Assembly: GCA_040222275.1 (NCBI GenBank)
Contig: JAVKDJ010000002.1
Span: 372,001 to 436,000, forward strand
Length of the DNA: 64,000 bases
Direction: 5' to 3'
Origin: CAXBNB01 sp040222275
Lineage (GTDB): Bacteria; Bacteroidota; Bacteroidia; Cytophagales; Cyclobacteriaceae
Program-made: the position numbers and the translations under genes
Notes under the pieces: generated by a model
Seen by the model: only the letters and a program-made list of their open reading frames with translations
The model's database searches: none
Told to the model about the DNA's origin: nothing
Shown here: positions 33,175 to 41,596 of the stretch, one piece after another
Layout: every line of letters starts with the position of its first letter
Numbering within the stretch: position 1 is the stretch's first letter

Positions 33175-33205
33175 AAAAAGCCATCCAACCGGATGGCTTT
33201 TTTTG
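33175..33205 (+). terminator. Intrinsic terminator of atpDC
   Basis: AAAAAGCCATCC (33175-33186) pairs with GGATGGCTTTTT (33191-33202), a 12-bp perfect stem with a four-base loop and a T-run. It lies 26 bases after the atpC stop and is symmetric enough to work in both directions. Confidence 0.9.
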
Positions 33206-33300
33206 TTTTTGGGCAAAAAACATACCCTACAGTTTATTATTTAACTATATTTTGTCTAACTTTTTCAATTCAATAACAGCTATAGATAAATTATACACCG

Positions 33301-33981
33301 ATGGACAATAAAACAGCCCTTATTGTGGGATCTACAGGTTTGGTAGGCCGACAAATATTGGATGTGCTTTTGGAAAATGATTATTACCACGAAATCTTGA
33401 TCATTGGAAGAAGGTCTGTGGGTGTTAAGGACAACAGGATCAGGGAAATTATTTTCGAGTTCGATGATTTTGACCAATACAAAGATCAGATCAGTGCCCA
33501 CGACTACTACTGCAGCATTGGTACCACGATGAAACAAGCCGGTTCGAAAGAGGCTTTTAAAAAGGTGGATTATTCCTATCCCGTACGATTGGCCGAGCAT
33601 GCGAGGAATGACCCTAAATTCGAGCAGTTTCTAATGGTATCTTCCTATGGTGCCAATGCCAACTCAGCACTTTTTTACAACGAAGTAAAAGGAAAAACCG
33701 AAGAAGCATTGAAAGGTATGAGCCTTAAAACCCTGCTCATTTTCCAACCATCCCTGTTGCTGGGTTATAGAAAAGACTTCAGGTTTTTTGAGGAGGCTGC
33801 AAAGCTGGTGTCATCCATTCTATCATTTTTTATAATAGGTACACGAATGAGGCTCTGGGCCATCAAAGGTTCGGATGTGGCCAAGTCGATGTTTATCGTT
33901 GCGAAAAGGAATATTGGGGACAGTATCCGTGTGTACAAACCGCTTGAAATGATTAAAATTGCAAAATCACACGGGCTGTGA
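33301..33981 (+). CDS. NAD(P)-binding Rossmann-fold oxidoreductase, HTATIP2/semialdehyde-dehydrogenase-like
   Basis: 226 residues. N-terminal dinucleotide-binding loop GSTGLVGRQILDVL, then IIGRRSVGV, CSIGTTMKQAGSKEAFKKVD and VSSYGANANSALFYNEVKGK with the YxxxK pair of atypical short-chain dehydrogenases. The family (HTATIP2/TIP30-like) has no firmly known substrate. It is transcribed alone before dtd, with a 52 bp gap. Confidence 0.8.
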   Translation: MDNKTALIVGSTGLVGRQILDVLLENDYYHEILIIGRRSVGVKDNRIREIIFEFDDFDQYKDQISAHDYYCSIGTTMKQAGSKEAFKKVDYSYPVRLAEHARNDPKFEQFLMVSSYGANANSALFYNEVKGKTEEALKGMSLKTLLIFQPSLLLGYRKDFRFFEEAAKLVSSILSFFIIGTRMRLWAIKGSDVAKSMFIVAKRNIGDSIRVYKPLEMIKIAKSHGL

Positions 33982-34033
33982 TCCCGAATAGGGCGGGCTA
34001 ACTGGCGTTCTCAAATCAAAAATCAGGTAAATT

Positions 34034-34486
34034 TTGAAGATTGTAATACAACGGGTCCTTGAATCCCAGGTGACCATTCACGGAAAAACAAAAGGGAAAA
34101 TAGGCCATGGCCTGATGCTATTACTAGGTATAGAAGAAGCAGATAACGATGAGGACATTACCTGGTTGGTGAACAAAACATTGAATTTGAGGATATTCAA
34201 TGATGAAAACGGGGTGATGAACAAAAGCCTAATGGATGTGAATGGCGAAGTATTGCTGATCAGCCAGTTTACATTGCACGCAAGTACCAAAAAAGGTAAC
34301 CGTCCCTCCTATATTTTGGCCGCCAAACCAGAAACGGCCATTCCCATTTATGAAAAATTTATCGCCACTACAGAACATCAGCTTGGGAGAAAAATCCAAA
34401 CTGGTGAATTTGGTGCTGATATGAAGGTAAGCCTGGTCAATGATGGGCCTGTGACCATAGTGATAGACACCAAGGACAAAAAATAA
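34034..34486 (+). CDS. dtd: D-aminoacyl-tRNA deacylase
   Basis: 150 residues from a TTG start at 34034 (KIVIQRVLESQVTI, exactly the family N-terminus; no ATG fits). It has the SQFTLHA motif and the Gly-cisPro loop NDGPVTI. It removes D-amino acids (and Gly from tRNA-Ala) from mischarged tRNA. The MazG-type gene starts nine bases after its stop. Confidence 0.95.
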   Translation: MKIVIQRVLESQVTIHGKTKGKIGHGLMLLLGIEEADNDEDITWLVNKTLNLRIFNDENGVMNKSLMDVNGEVLLISQFTLHASTKKGNRPSYILAAKPETAIPIYEKFIATTEHQLGRKIQTGEFGADMKVSLVNDGPVTIVIDTKDKK

Positions 34487-34495
34487 ACCCCAGAT

Positions 34496-34837
34496 ATGTC
34501 TGAAGAAAACCAAATGACTATAAAAGAAGCCCAGGAAACTGTAGATCAATGGATAAATACCATTGGGGTAAGGTATTTTAACGAATTGACGAACATGGCT
34601 ATCCTTACAGAGGAAGTAGGCGAACTGGCCCGGATCATTTCTAGAAAATACGGCGAGCAGTCGTTCAAAGAGTCGGACAAAAACCGCGACCTGGGGGACG
34701 AGATGGCAGATGTACTTTGGGTGCTAATTTGCCTGGCCAACCAGACGGGTGTTGATTTGACCAAAGCATTAAAAGCCAACATCGAAAAGAAAACCCTACG
34801 GGATGCCGACCGGCACAAAGGGAACAAAAAGCTATAG
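34496..34837 (+). CDS. MazG-like nucleotide pyrophosphohydrolase
   Basis: 113 residues, a single MazG domain: the EEVGEL (EExxE) and GDEMADVLW (ExxD) metal-binding motifs are intact. Such short forms hydrolyse nucleoside triphosphates to monophosphates, often dCTP-type or damaged nucleotides. It is likely co-transcribed with dtd, forming a two-gene quality-control unit. Some homologues are annotated as pyrophosphatases. Confidence 0.9.
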   Translation: MSEENQMTIKEAQETVDQWINTIGVRYFNELTNMAILTEEVGELARIISRKYGEQSFKESDKNRDLGDEMADVLWVLICLANQTGVDLTKALKANIEKKTLRDADRHKGNKKL

Positions 34838-34973
34838 CCTACTATTTTAACTAAACCAATGTATTTGACCGCCTTGGGCTGTGTCTTCCATGCTCCAAAT
34901 GGTGGATGAAGAAGACACCTGACCTTCCAGTCGTTGTGGTAAATAATGGGCTTAAAAGCCGTTTCTGTCCAAC

Positions 34974-36755
34974 TCAATAAAAGTCAGGAATGTCCAGTTT
35001 CTTGGCAATCCTATGCGCAGTGTTGAGCAACCCTACATGACTATAGGCTTGTGGGAAGTTGCCCCACTGACTACCGTCATGTTCGTTTACATCTTCGCTC
35101 AACAGGCCAAGATGGTTGCTAAAGCCTTCGAGCTTTTTGAACTCTTCTATTGCTTCATCCAGACGCCCTACGCAGGCCAGCGCTTCCACATACCAAAACC
35201 CGCAAATGAGGAAAGTGGTCTCAGGTTCGCCGAAATCGTCCTGATGTTTGTATCGGTAAAAGAGCCCATTGGAGGCTTTTAATTCCTTTTCCAATGCTTT
35301 CAAATGATCTTTGGCACGCTGGCTGTTCACGTCGAGATAGTTCATATTGATGAGTTGCAGACAGCTTGCATCCATTCTGTCCACACCTACCGCCTGCGCA
35401 TATCCTTTTTTCTCCTCCGAATAGCAAGCCTCTATTTTTTCAGCAGCCTGCTCTTTCAGCCTGGTTGCCAACTCCTTCATTTCGTCATTTTTGAGAACTG
35501 TGGATATTTTTTCGGCTGCCTTGCTCCCAGCCCAATGAAACAGGTAAGTATAGCAGTGAAACTGTTTGAGGTTTCTGAATTCCCACAATCCGGCATCCGG
35601 CTCTTCCATCGTTTTTTCAATCATCCTCAGGGCTTTGAAAATAATTTCTGTGGAATCATAGAGTTCTGTAAAAATGATTCGCATATCAGAGTACAACGGC
35701 AGCAACGAAATGAGCACCTGTCCATATACATCATTCTGGATATGGGTATATGCCTGGTTGCCCACCCTCACAGGTTTATTTCCTTTATAGCCTTCCAGAC
35801 CTGTTTCTATTTCAGTCAGTTTTTTTTGTCCTGATATACCATAGAGCGGTTGGAAGCGGTCCTCTTCAACCGAGATGATGTTCATGATATAATGAAAGTA
35901 CTGTTCCAGTTCCTCAAAGTGACCTATGTTGTTGAAGGCGTTTAGCGTGTAGTAAGTGTCCCGCATCCAGCAATACCTATAGTCCCAGTTACGGCCAGCA
36001 CCAGGCGATTCGGGTAGGCTGGTGGTGGTTGCAGCTATGATGGCCCCCGTGTCTTCATACTGGTGTATTTTCAGAATTAATGCCGACCTTATGGCAGCAC
36101 GCTGGTAAAAGTTGACAATGCTGGCAGTTTTTACCCATTTGCGCCAATAGTTTATCGTTTTGTTCAAAAACCTTTCCGCAGTATCAGTGAGCGCATCCTC
36201 CAGGGGGGGGCCATAGGACAAAACGAGATATTTGGTCTCATTGAGTACGAAAGTTTTGTCGTTCATCACATAGTTAAGTGAAATATTAGTGGTGAGGCGC
36301 ACCTGTGAATCCAAGCCCAGGTACCGGATATGGCTGCTTCCCAGGCTCGTTTCAGGCACGATGTTGCCATAATCCCCAACAGGGTGGCACTTTACATTGA
36401 TAGAGGAGTATCCTTCGATCGGTTCTATTTTCCTTATCAGCATCAGGGGTTTATAATACCTTTCGTATTGATAAAACCTTGGCGCAAAGTCTGTGACCCG
36501 GTACTTGCCTGTTTCACAGGTTATCTCGGTGCATAGCACATTGGTGTTTTCCAGGTAATATTGATTTGACTCAAAGTTTTCATCGGCAGGAAGTGCGGAA
36601 AATTCGCCACCTTTTTCATCATCTACCAGACCACCAAAAATGAAACTGCTGTCAAACCTTGGCCAACAGAGCCAGGAGACATTTGTATCTTTTTTGATGT
36701 GTGCTGTAAAGGCACAATTACCGATAACCCCGAAATCGTATGTGTGTTTTCCCAT
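34974..36755 (-). CDS. Glycoside hydrolase family 15 protein (glucoamylase/trehalase type)
   Basis: 593 residues with no signal peptide, so cytoplasmic. An N-terminal beta domain (GVIGNCAFTAHI..., FAPRFYQYERYYKPLMLIRK) precedes the (alpha/alpha)6 barrel with PESPGAGRNWDYRYCWMRDT, the region around the first catalytic acid in GH15. The second catalytic segment is near LLSEDVNEHDGSQWGNFPQA. Family members hydrolyse alpha-glucans or trehalose; the sequence alone does not settle which. Convergent with the MazG gene. Confidence 0.9.
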   Translation of the reverse strand: MGKHTYDFGVIGNCAFTAHIKKDTNVSWLCWPRFDSSFIFGGLVDDEKGGEFSALPADENFESNQYYLENTNVLCTEITCETGKYRVTDFAPRFYQYERYYKPLMLIRKIEPIEGYSSINVKCHPVGDYGNIVPETSLGSSHIRYLGLDSQVRLTTNISLNYVMNDKTFVLNETKYLVLSYGPPLEDALTDTAERFLNKTINYWRKWVKTASIVNFYQRAAIRSALILKIHQYEDTGAIIAATTTSLPESPGAGRNWDYRYCWMRDTYYTLNAFNNIGHFEELEQYFHYIMNIISVEEDRFQPLYGISGQKKLTEIETGLEGYKGNKPVRVGNQAYTHIQNDVYGQVLISLLPLYSDMRIIFTELYDSTEIIFKALRMIEKTMEEPDAGLWEFRNLKQFHCYTYLFHWAGSKAAEKISTVLKNDEMKELATRLKEQAAEKIEACYSEEKKGYAQAVGVDRMDASCLQLINMNYLDVNSQRAKDHLKALEKELKASNGLFYRYKHQDDFGEPETTFLICGFWYVEALACVGRLDEAIEEFKKLEGFSNHLGLLSEDVNEHDGSQWGNFPQAYSHVGLLNTAHRIAKKLDIPDFY

Positions 36756-36971
36756 CCTTCTCTATTTTAAAAACAGGTTAATATTTTGCGAAAAATATAA
36801 CAAGTTTGATGTATTATTAATAATCTGTAAATTATTTGAATAAAAACTTATAATCAAAATAATTGACCGACATAATAGGACACGCACCGGATAATTAGAA
36901 ATATCGAAAGGTGAAGCCCCCTTTTTTGTCAAAATATTAGCAATATGGGGGATATCCCGCATTCAGCTTTA

Positions 36972-36979
36972 TATATTTG
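36972..36979 (+). promoter_or_regulatory. Predicted -7 element of tpiA
   Basis: TATATTTG, an exact TAnnTTTG match 27-34 bases before the tpiA ATG. No good TTTG is found 19-21 bases upstream, so only the -7 half is supported. Confidence 0.4.
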
Positions 36980-37005
36980 CCAAAATTTTAAAAACTGAAA
37001 TCAAC

Positions 37006-37761
37006 ATGAGAAAAAATATAGTTGCAGGCAACTGGAAAATGAACAAAACCCTGAATGAGGGAATAGAACTTGCGAATGAGATTGTGGCGGCTTCCGACAG
37101 GGATGCCAATGTTCAGGTAGTATTGGGAACTCCATTCATCCACCTCACAACTGTATCCAAGCTTGTTGAGAACAGTGCAAACATTGAAGTTTCTGCACAA
37201 AATTGTAGCGATAAGGCCAGTGGAGCATATACTGGGGAAACTTCTGCCTCTATGGTCAAGTCTTCTGGTGCCAATTATGTGATCATTGGGCATAGCGAGA
37301 GAAGGGAATATTTCAAGGAATCAAATCAGGAGTTGGCCGAAAAAGTAAACCAGGCCCTGGAGAACGGACTCACCCCTATTTTTTGCTGCGGAGAGCCGCT
37401 TGAGATAAGGGAAGATGGTACTCACTTCGCCCATGTATGCCAACAGCTCACGGAGAGCCTGTTTCACCTTACCCCGGAGCAGTTTTCTAAAATAGTGATA
37501 GCCTATGAACCTATCTGGGCAATCGGTACAGGAAAGACGGCAACCTCACAGCAGGCGCAGGAAATGCATGCCTGTCTCCGCAACCATTTATCTGAAAAAT
37601 ATGGCAAGCAGGCAGCTGACAACCTATCTATCCTCTATGGTGGTAGCTGCAAACCAGACAATGCACAGGAATTATTCGCCTGTCCGGATGTAGATGGTGG
37701 CCTAATTGGAGGTGCTTCTTTAAAATCGGCAGACTTTTTGGCAATAGTTAATTCATTTTAG
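37006..37761 (+). CDS. tpiA: Triosephosphate isomerase
   Basis: 251 residues, standard length. Lys in GNWKMNK (10-16), catalytic His in GHSERREYF, catalytic Glu in AYEPIWAIGTGKTAT and the phosphate loop YGGSCKPDN (normally GGSV; Cys here). It interconverts DHAP and glyceraldehyde-3-phosphate. It probably leads an operon with the DUF6150 and prmA genes (gaps of 33 and 3 bases). Confidence 0.98.
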   Translation: MRKNIVAGNWKMNKTLNEGIELANEIVAASDRDANVQVVLGTPFIHLTTVSKLVENSANIEVSAQNCSDKASGAYTGETSASMVKSSGANYVIIGHSERREYFKESNQELAEKVNQALENGLTPIFCCGEPLEIREDGTHFAHVCQQLTESLFHLTPEQFSKIVIAYEPIWAIGTGKTATSQQAQEMHACLRNHLSEKYGKQAADNLSILYGGSCKPDNAQELFACPDVDGGLIGGASLKSADFLAIVNSF

Positions 37762-37794
37762 AGTTTTACATTTGTCTCAATTTAATACAACATT

Positions 37795-38139
37795 ATGCTA
37801 AGGGCTCTTTTTTACATCATTGCGGTATCAGCAATATTTATCAACTCAGGATCCAGTAGAAAACTCTACGATCCTTGTAAAATATTTGGAACTGTATATG
37901 TAGAAAAGAACCCACACTATGCCCACTTCAAGGTATATGAAGAAGACAGTGAGGCATTTGCGGATATCCTGGTATTTGAAGAGGAAAACCGGCTTTATGC
38001 TGACAAAAAAGGAATCTGGAGTTTCACTGATAAAAAGGAATTTGCCGATTTCTACATTTACTGGGAAGACCAACGGGGCTTGGCCGATTTCTCCGTTTAC
38101 TTCACTGATTTCGAATCCTTTGCCGGCTGCAACAAATAG
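37795..38139 (+). CDS. DUF6150 family secreted protein
   Basis: 114 residues: an N-terminal hydrophobic signal/anchor (about 1-20), then a repeating pattern of [Y/F]AD...[V/I][Y/F] units (ADILVFEEENRLYADKKGIW, EFADFYIYWEDQRGLADFSV) framed by two cysteines (CKIFG near 28 and AGCNK at the end), probably disulfide-bonded. I recall this as DUF6150; the function is unknown. It ends three bases before prmA. Confidence 0.75.
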   Translation: MLRALFYIIAVSAIFINSGSSRKLYDPCKIFGTVYVEKNPHYAHFKVYEEDSEAFADILVFEEENRLYADKKGIWSFTDKKEFADFYIYWEDQRGLADFSVYFTDFESFAGCNK

Positions 38140-38142
38140 CCC

Positions 38143-38976
38143 TTGTCTTTCATAGAAGTACATATCACCGCAGAAGACCCTTCTGTATCCGAAATCCTTA
38201 TGGCTGAACTGGGAGAGGTGGGCTTTGATACCTTTGAAGAGTTAGACAATGGGCTCAAAGCATATATCGAAACCGAAAACTTTGACCAGGCTTCTTTGGA
38301 CGAAATCTGTGGCCGCTATCAGGACAGCTTTGATTTTAACGTTGGTACCAGAACCGTAGAAAAAGAAAACTGGAACAAAAAATGGGAGGAAAACTATGAC
38401 CCCATAGAGGTGGATGAACGCTGTATCGTTAGGGCTACATTCCACCAGCCTGAAAAAAACTATCCCATAGAAATAGTCATCACGCCAAAGATGTCATTCG
38501 GTACAGGCCACCATGCTACCACGTGGCAAATGTTGAAGCTCCAAATGGATGTCGATTTTTCGGGTAAAAAAGTGCTGGACGTAGGCTGTGGCACGGGTGT
38601 ATTGGCCATAATGGCGGCAAAACTTGGAGCCCGGTCCATTGAAGCCACAGATATCGATGACTGGTGTATAGAAAACAGCACGGAAAATTTTGAGCTGAAC
38701 GGCCTGCCAAATGTCAGGATTCAAAAGGGGGAGATAGCTGATTTAAAGTTTGACAAGCAATTTGACATCATCCTGGCCAATATCAATAAAAATGTGCTGC
38801 TGAATGAAATCGGGCATTACAATAAGCTGTTGGCTGAAAATGGCCTGCTGTTTTTGAGTGGCTTTTATGAAGGTGATGTAGAAGACATTGCTTCCTGTGC
38901 CCACCAATATGAATTGCAACGGACTCAATCCTCATCTAAAGACAAATGGGCGGCCCTTGTTTTTAGTAAAAATTGA
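38143..38976 (+). CDS. prmA: Ribosomal protein L11 methyltransferase
   Basis: 277 residues from a TTG start at 38143 (SFIEVHITAEDPSVSEIL), three bases after the DUF6150 stop; no ATG is available before conserved sequence. N-terminal substrate-recruiting domain (1-110), then a class I methyltransferase with GTGHHATTW, VLDVGCGTGVLAIMAAKLGA and ANINKNVL. It trimethylates L11 lysines and the N-terminus. Confidence 0.95.
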   Translation: MSFIEVHITAEDPSVSEILMAELGEVGFDTFEELDNGLKAYIETENFDQASLDEICGRYQDSFDFNVGTRTVEKENWNKKWEENYDPIEVDERCIVRATFHQPEKNYPIEIVITPKMSFGTGHHATTWQMLKLQMDVDFSGKKVLDVGCGTGVLAIMAAKLGARSIEATDIDDWCIENSTENFELNGLPNVRIQKGEIADLKFDKQFDIILANINKNVLLNEIGHYNKLLAENGLLFLSGFYEGDVEDIASCAHQYELQRTQSSSKDKWAALVFSKN

Positions 38977-39082
38977 TAGTCGTTTTCCCTTTCCCTAAAT
39001 TTTAAATTCCTTTGTACTAAATAGAGCCTGAATCTATTCAGGATCATTTGCGAATTCAAATTTGTACAAACAACTAATAACC

Positions 39083-41410
39083 ATGCTAAAGAAGATCAAA
39101 ACCTGTTTCCTGTTCATTGTCTGTTTTTTGGCCTACTCTTGTTCATCTACACCGGACAAAGTATTCGTTGAAGACGATATAAATATTATTCCCAAGCCTG
39201 AAACCGTTATCCTTGGTTCGGGAAATTTTAAATTCAGGAGTTCAACTTATTTGGTAGTTGAATCGGAGATACAGCATGAAGCAGCTGATATACTTGCTGG
39301 TTTTTTCCAATCGGCCCAGGAATGGCAAATGAACGTGGTGGAAGAGGAAGCCAAACCGTATTCCAACTACGTCGAATTTGTAACCAAAAACACCCTGGCG
39401 TTGGATGCCTATGAGCTCTCTGTCACTGGTGATGGTGTCTCAATTTTCGCCAACTCCCCAGGGGGCTTCCTTTATGGCGTTCAGACCATCCGACAATTGC
39501 TGCCAGTAAAAATAGAAAGTAAAAACCTTCCTGAAAATGTGTCGTGGGTGATTCCACAAATAGAAATCAAGGACGAACCGCGCTTTGGTTGGCGAGGGTT
39601 GATGCTGGATGTTTCAAGGCATTTTTTCCCAAAAGAATACATCAAAGAAGTAATAGATGGCCTGGCCATGCACAAAATGAACGTGTTGCATTTTCATTTG
39701 GTTGATGATCAGGGCTGGAGGATTGAAATCAAAAAATATCCAAAACTGACCGAAGTGGGCGCATGGAGGGTAGATCATGAAGACAAACACTGGAACGCCA
39801 GGCCAGCCGCCCAGTCTGGTGAAGAGGCCACTTATGGCGGTTTTTATACCCAGGAAGATATTAAGGAAATAGTAGCCTATGCTGCATCAAAAAATATTGA
39901 AGTGGTGCCGGAAATTGAAATGCCGGCACATGTATCCAGTGCTGTGGCTGCTTATCCTGAGCTTTCTTGCAATGAAACCCAGATACAGGTGCCATCTGGT
40001 GGCGTTTGGCCCATCACAGATATTTATTGTGCCGGCAAAGACCACACATTCGATTTTCTGGAAAATGTGCTAATTGAAGTAATGGAGCTATTTCCTTCCC
40101 AATATATACACATAGGAGGAGATGAAGCTACCAAAACCAACTGGAAGACCTGTGGCCATTGCCAGGCCAGGATGAAAAATGAAGGACTGAAAACAGAAGA
40201 AGAACTCCAGAGTTATTTTATTAAAAGGATGGAAAGGTTCATCAGCTCTAAAGGTAGAACACTGATTGGCTGGGACGAAATACTCGAGGGTGGCCTGGCC
40301 CCTGGCGCTACTGTGATGAGCTGGCGGGGAGTAAAAGGAGGCCTTGAAGCTGCTGGTGAAGGCCATGATGTGGTCATGACCCCAAATTCACATTGCTACT
40401 TCGACCATTATCAGGGCCCGCAGGACCAGGAGCCTTTGGCCATAGGCGGATATTTGCCCCTGAGCAAGGTTTATAAATTTGATCCCGTGGTGGAGGGCAT
40501 GACACAGGAAGAGGCAAAGCATGTTTTGGGCGGACAGGCCAATCTGTGGTCTGAGTATATTCCTACTACCTCTCATTCCCAGTATATGATATACCCCAGG
40601 TTGGCTGCACTGGCAGAAGCCGTTTGGAGCCCGAAAGAAAACAAGGACTGGAATGACTTCTCGAGAAGGATAGAGAGTATGTTTACCAGATATGGGCTCA
40701 GGGGCATAAATTATGCAAAAAGCGCATACCTCTTGTCTGCCGACTCGCAGATGGACATGGAAAACAAAACGGTGGGCATTACCCTGAACAATGAATTGCC
40801 GAATTCTGACATTCGCTATTCGGTCAATGGTTCTCCGATGCAAAAGTTTGAGCAACCCATTAAATTGACTGAAACGACTACTATTAAGGCGCTCCTGTAT
40901 AAAAACGACGAACCGGCCGGAAAGGAATTTAACAAAACCATCAAATTTCACCAGGCGGTAGGAAAAAAGCCGGAATTCAAAACAACCTATCATAAAAGTT
41001 ATCAGGGTACCGGAGACTACAATTTGGTGAATGCACTCAGGGGTACGAAGAATTTTCATGATGGCCAGTGGCAGGCATGGCTGGGCGAGGACATGGAAGC
41101 CACCATCGACCTGGGCCAAAGCACAGAAATCAGCAAGGTAATAGTGGGCGCTATGGAAAGCCAGGGACCACAGATCTATTTTCCAACAGACATAGAGGTG
41201 TATTTGTCTAAAGATGGTGAAGCCTTCGAACAGGCTGGAAAAATAAACAGGCCTTATGCCCAAAACGCAAGCCCCGAACTGAAGGATTTTGTGGTGGATT
41301 TCGAAAAAACCGAAGCAAGCCATGTGAAGGTAAAAGCCATTGGATTAAAGAAGCACCCCCTCAGAGATGGCAGTGTTTGGTTGTTTGTTGATGAGATTTT
41401 GGTAGAATAA
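39083..41410 (+). CDS. Beta-N-acetylhexosaminidase lipoprotein, GH20
   Basis: 775 residues from the ATG at 39083; the TTG at 39062 is less likely. Lipoprotein signal (FLAYSC, Cys near residue 20), an N-terminal GH20b domain (about 40-160), and the GH20 catalytic barrel with GWRGLMLDVSRHFFP, HFHLVDDQGW and the Asp-Glu pair in HIGGDEATKTNWK. A chitobiase-type C-terminal Ig-like domain (LNNELPNSDIRYSVNGSPM) and an F5/8-type C-terminal domain (about 640-775) follow. It removes terminal GlcNAc/GalNAc from glycans, probably at the cell surface. No SusCD genes are near, so it is not part of a visible polysaccharide-utilisation locus. Confidence 0.93.
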   Translation: MLKKIKTCFLFIVCFLAYSCSSTPDKVFVEDDINIIPKPETVILGSGNFKFRSSTYLVVESEIQHEAADILAGFFQSAQEWQMNVVEEEAKPYSNYVEFVTKNTLALDAYELSVTGDGVSIFANSPGGFLYGVQTIRQLLPVKIESKNLPENVSWVIPQIEIKDEPRFGWRGLMLDVSRHFFPKEYIKEVIDGLAMHKMNVLHFHLVDDQGWRIEIKKYPKLTEVGAWRVDHEDKHWNARPAAQSGEEATYGGFYTQEDIKEIVAYAASKNIEVVPEIEMPAHVSSAVAAYPELSCNETQIQVPSGGVWPITDIYCAGKDHTFDFLENVLIEVMELFPSQYIHIGGDEATKTNWKTCGHCQARMKNEGLKTEEELQSYFIKRMERFISSKGRTLIGWDEILEGGLAPGATVMSWRGVKGGLEAAGEGHDVVMTPNSHCYFDHYQGPQDQEPLAIGGYLPLSKVYKFDPVVEGMTQEEAKHVLGGQANLWSEYIPTTSHSQYMIYPRLAALAEAVWSPKENKDWNDFSRRIESMFTRYGLRGINYAKSAYLLSADSQMDMENKTVGITLNNELPNSDIRYSVNGSPMQKFEQPIKLTETTTIKALLYKNDEPAGKEFNKTIKFHQAVGKKPEFKTTYHKSYQGTGDYNLVNALRGTKNFHDGQWQAWLGEDMEATIDLGQSTEISKVIVGAMESQGPQIYFPTDIEVYLSKDGEAFEQAGKINRPYAQNASPELKDFVVDFEKTEASHVKVKAIGLKKHPLRDGSVWLFVDEILVE

Positions 41411-41596
41411 TAGGCAGGCTGATTCCGGAAATTGGCCAATACTCCATTGTGATAAAAGTGTGGAGGAAATATAATCTATGATCGCACAATACAGTTATTA
41501 CTTTAGTTGGTTGACTTTGGTATTCAGGAAGGCATTGTTAAATCCTGATTTTCTTTTAGAATATAAATATTCGTTTGCCTATCTTTATTCGAATTT

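Noticed and set aside
40388..41323. 311-codon open frame on the minus strand
   Set aside because: It is fully antisense to the GH20 gene, which has complete domains; the antisense protein lacks recognisable motifs and is rich in residues expected from the reverse of a coding frame.
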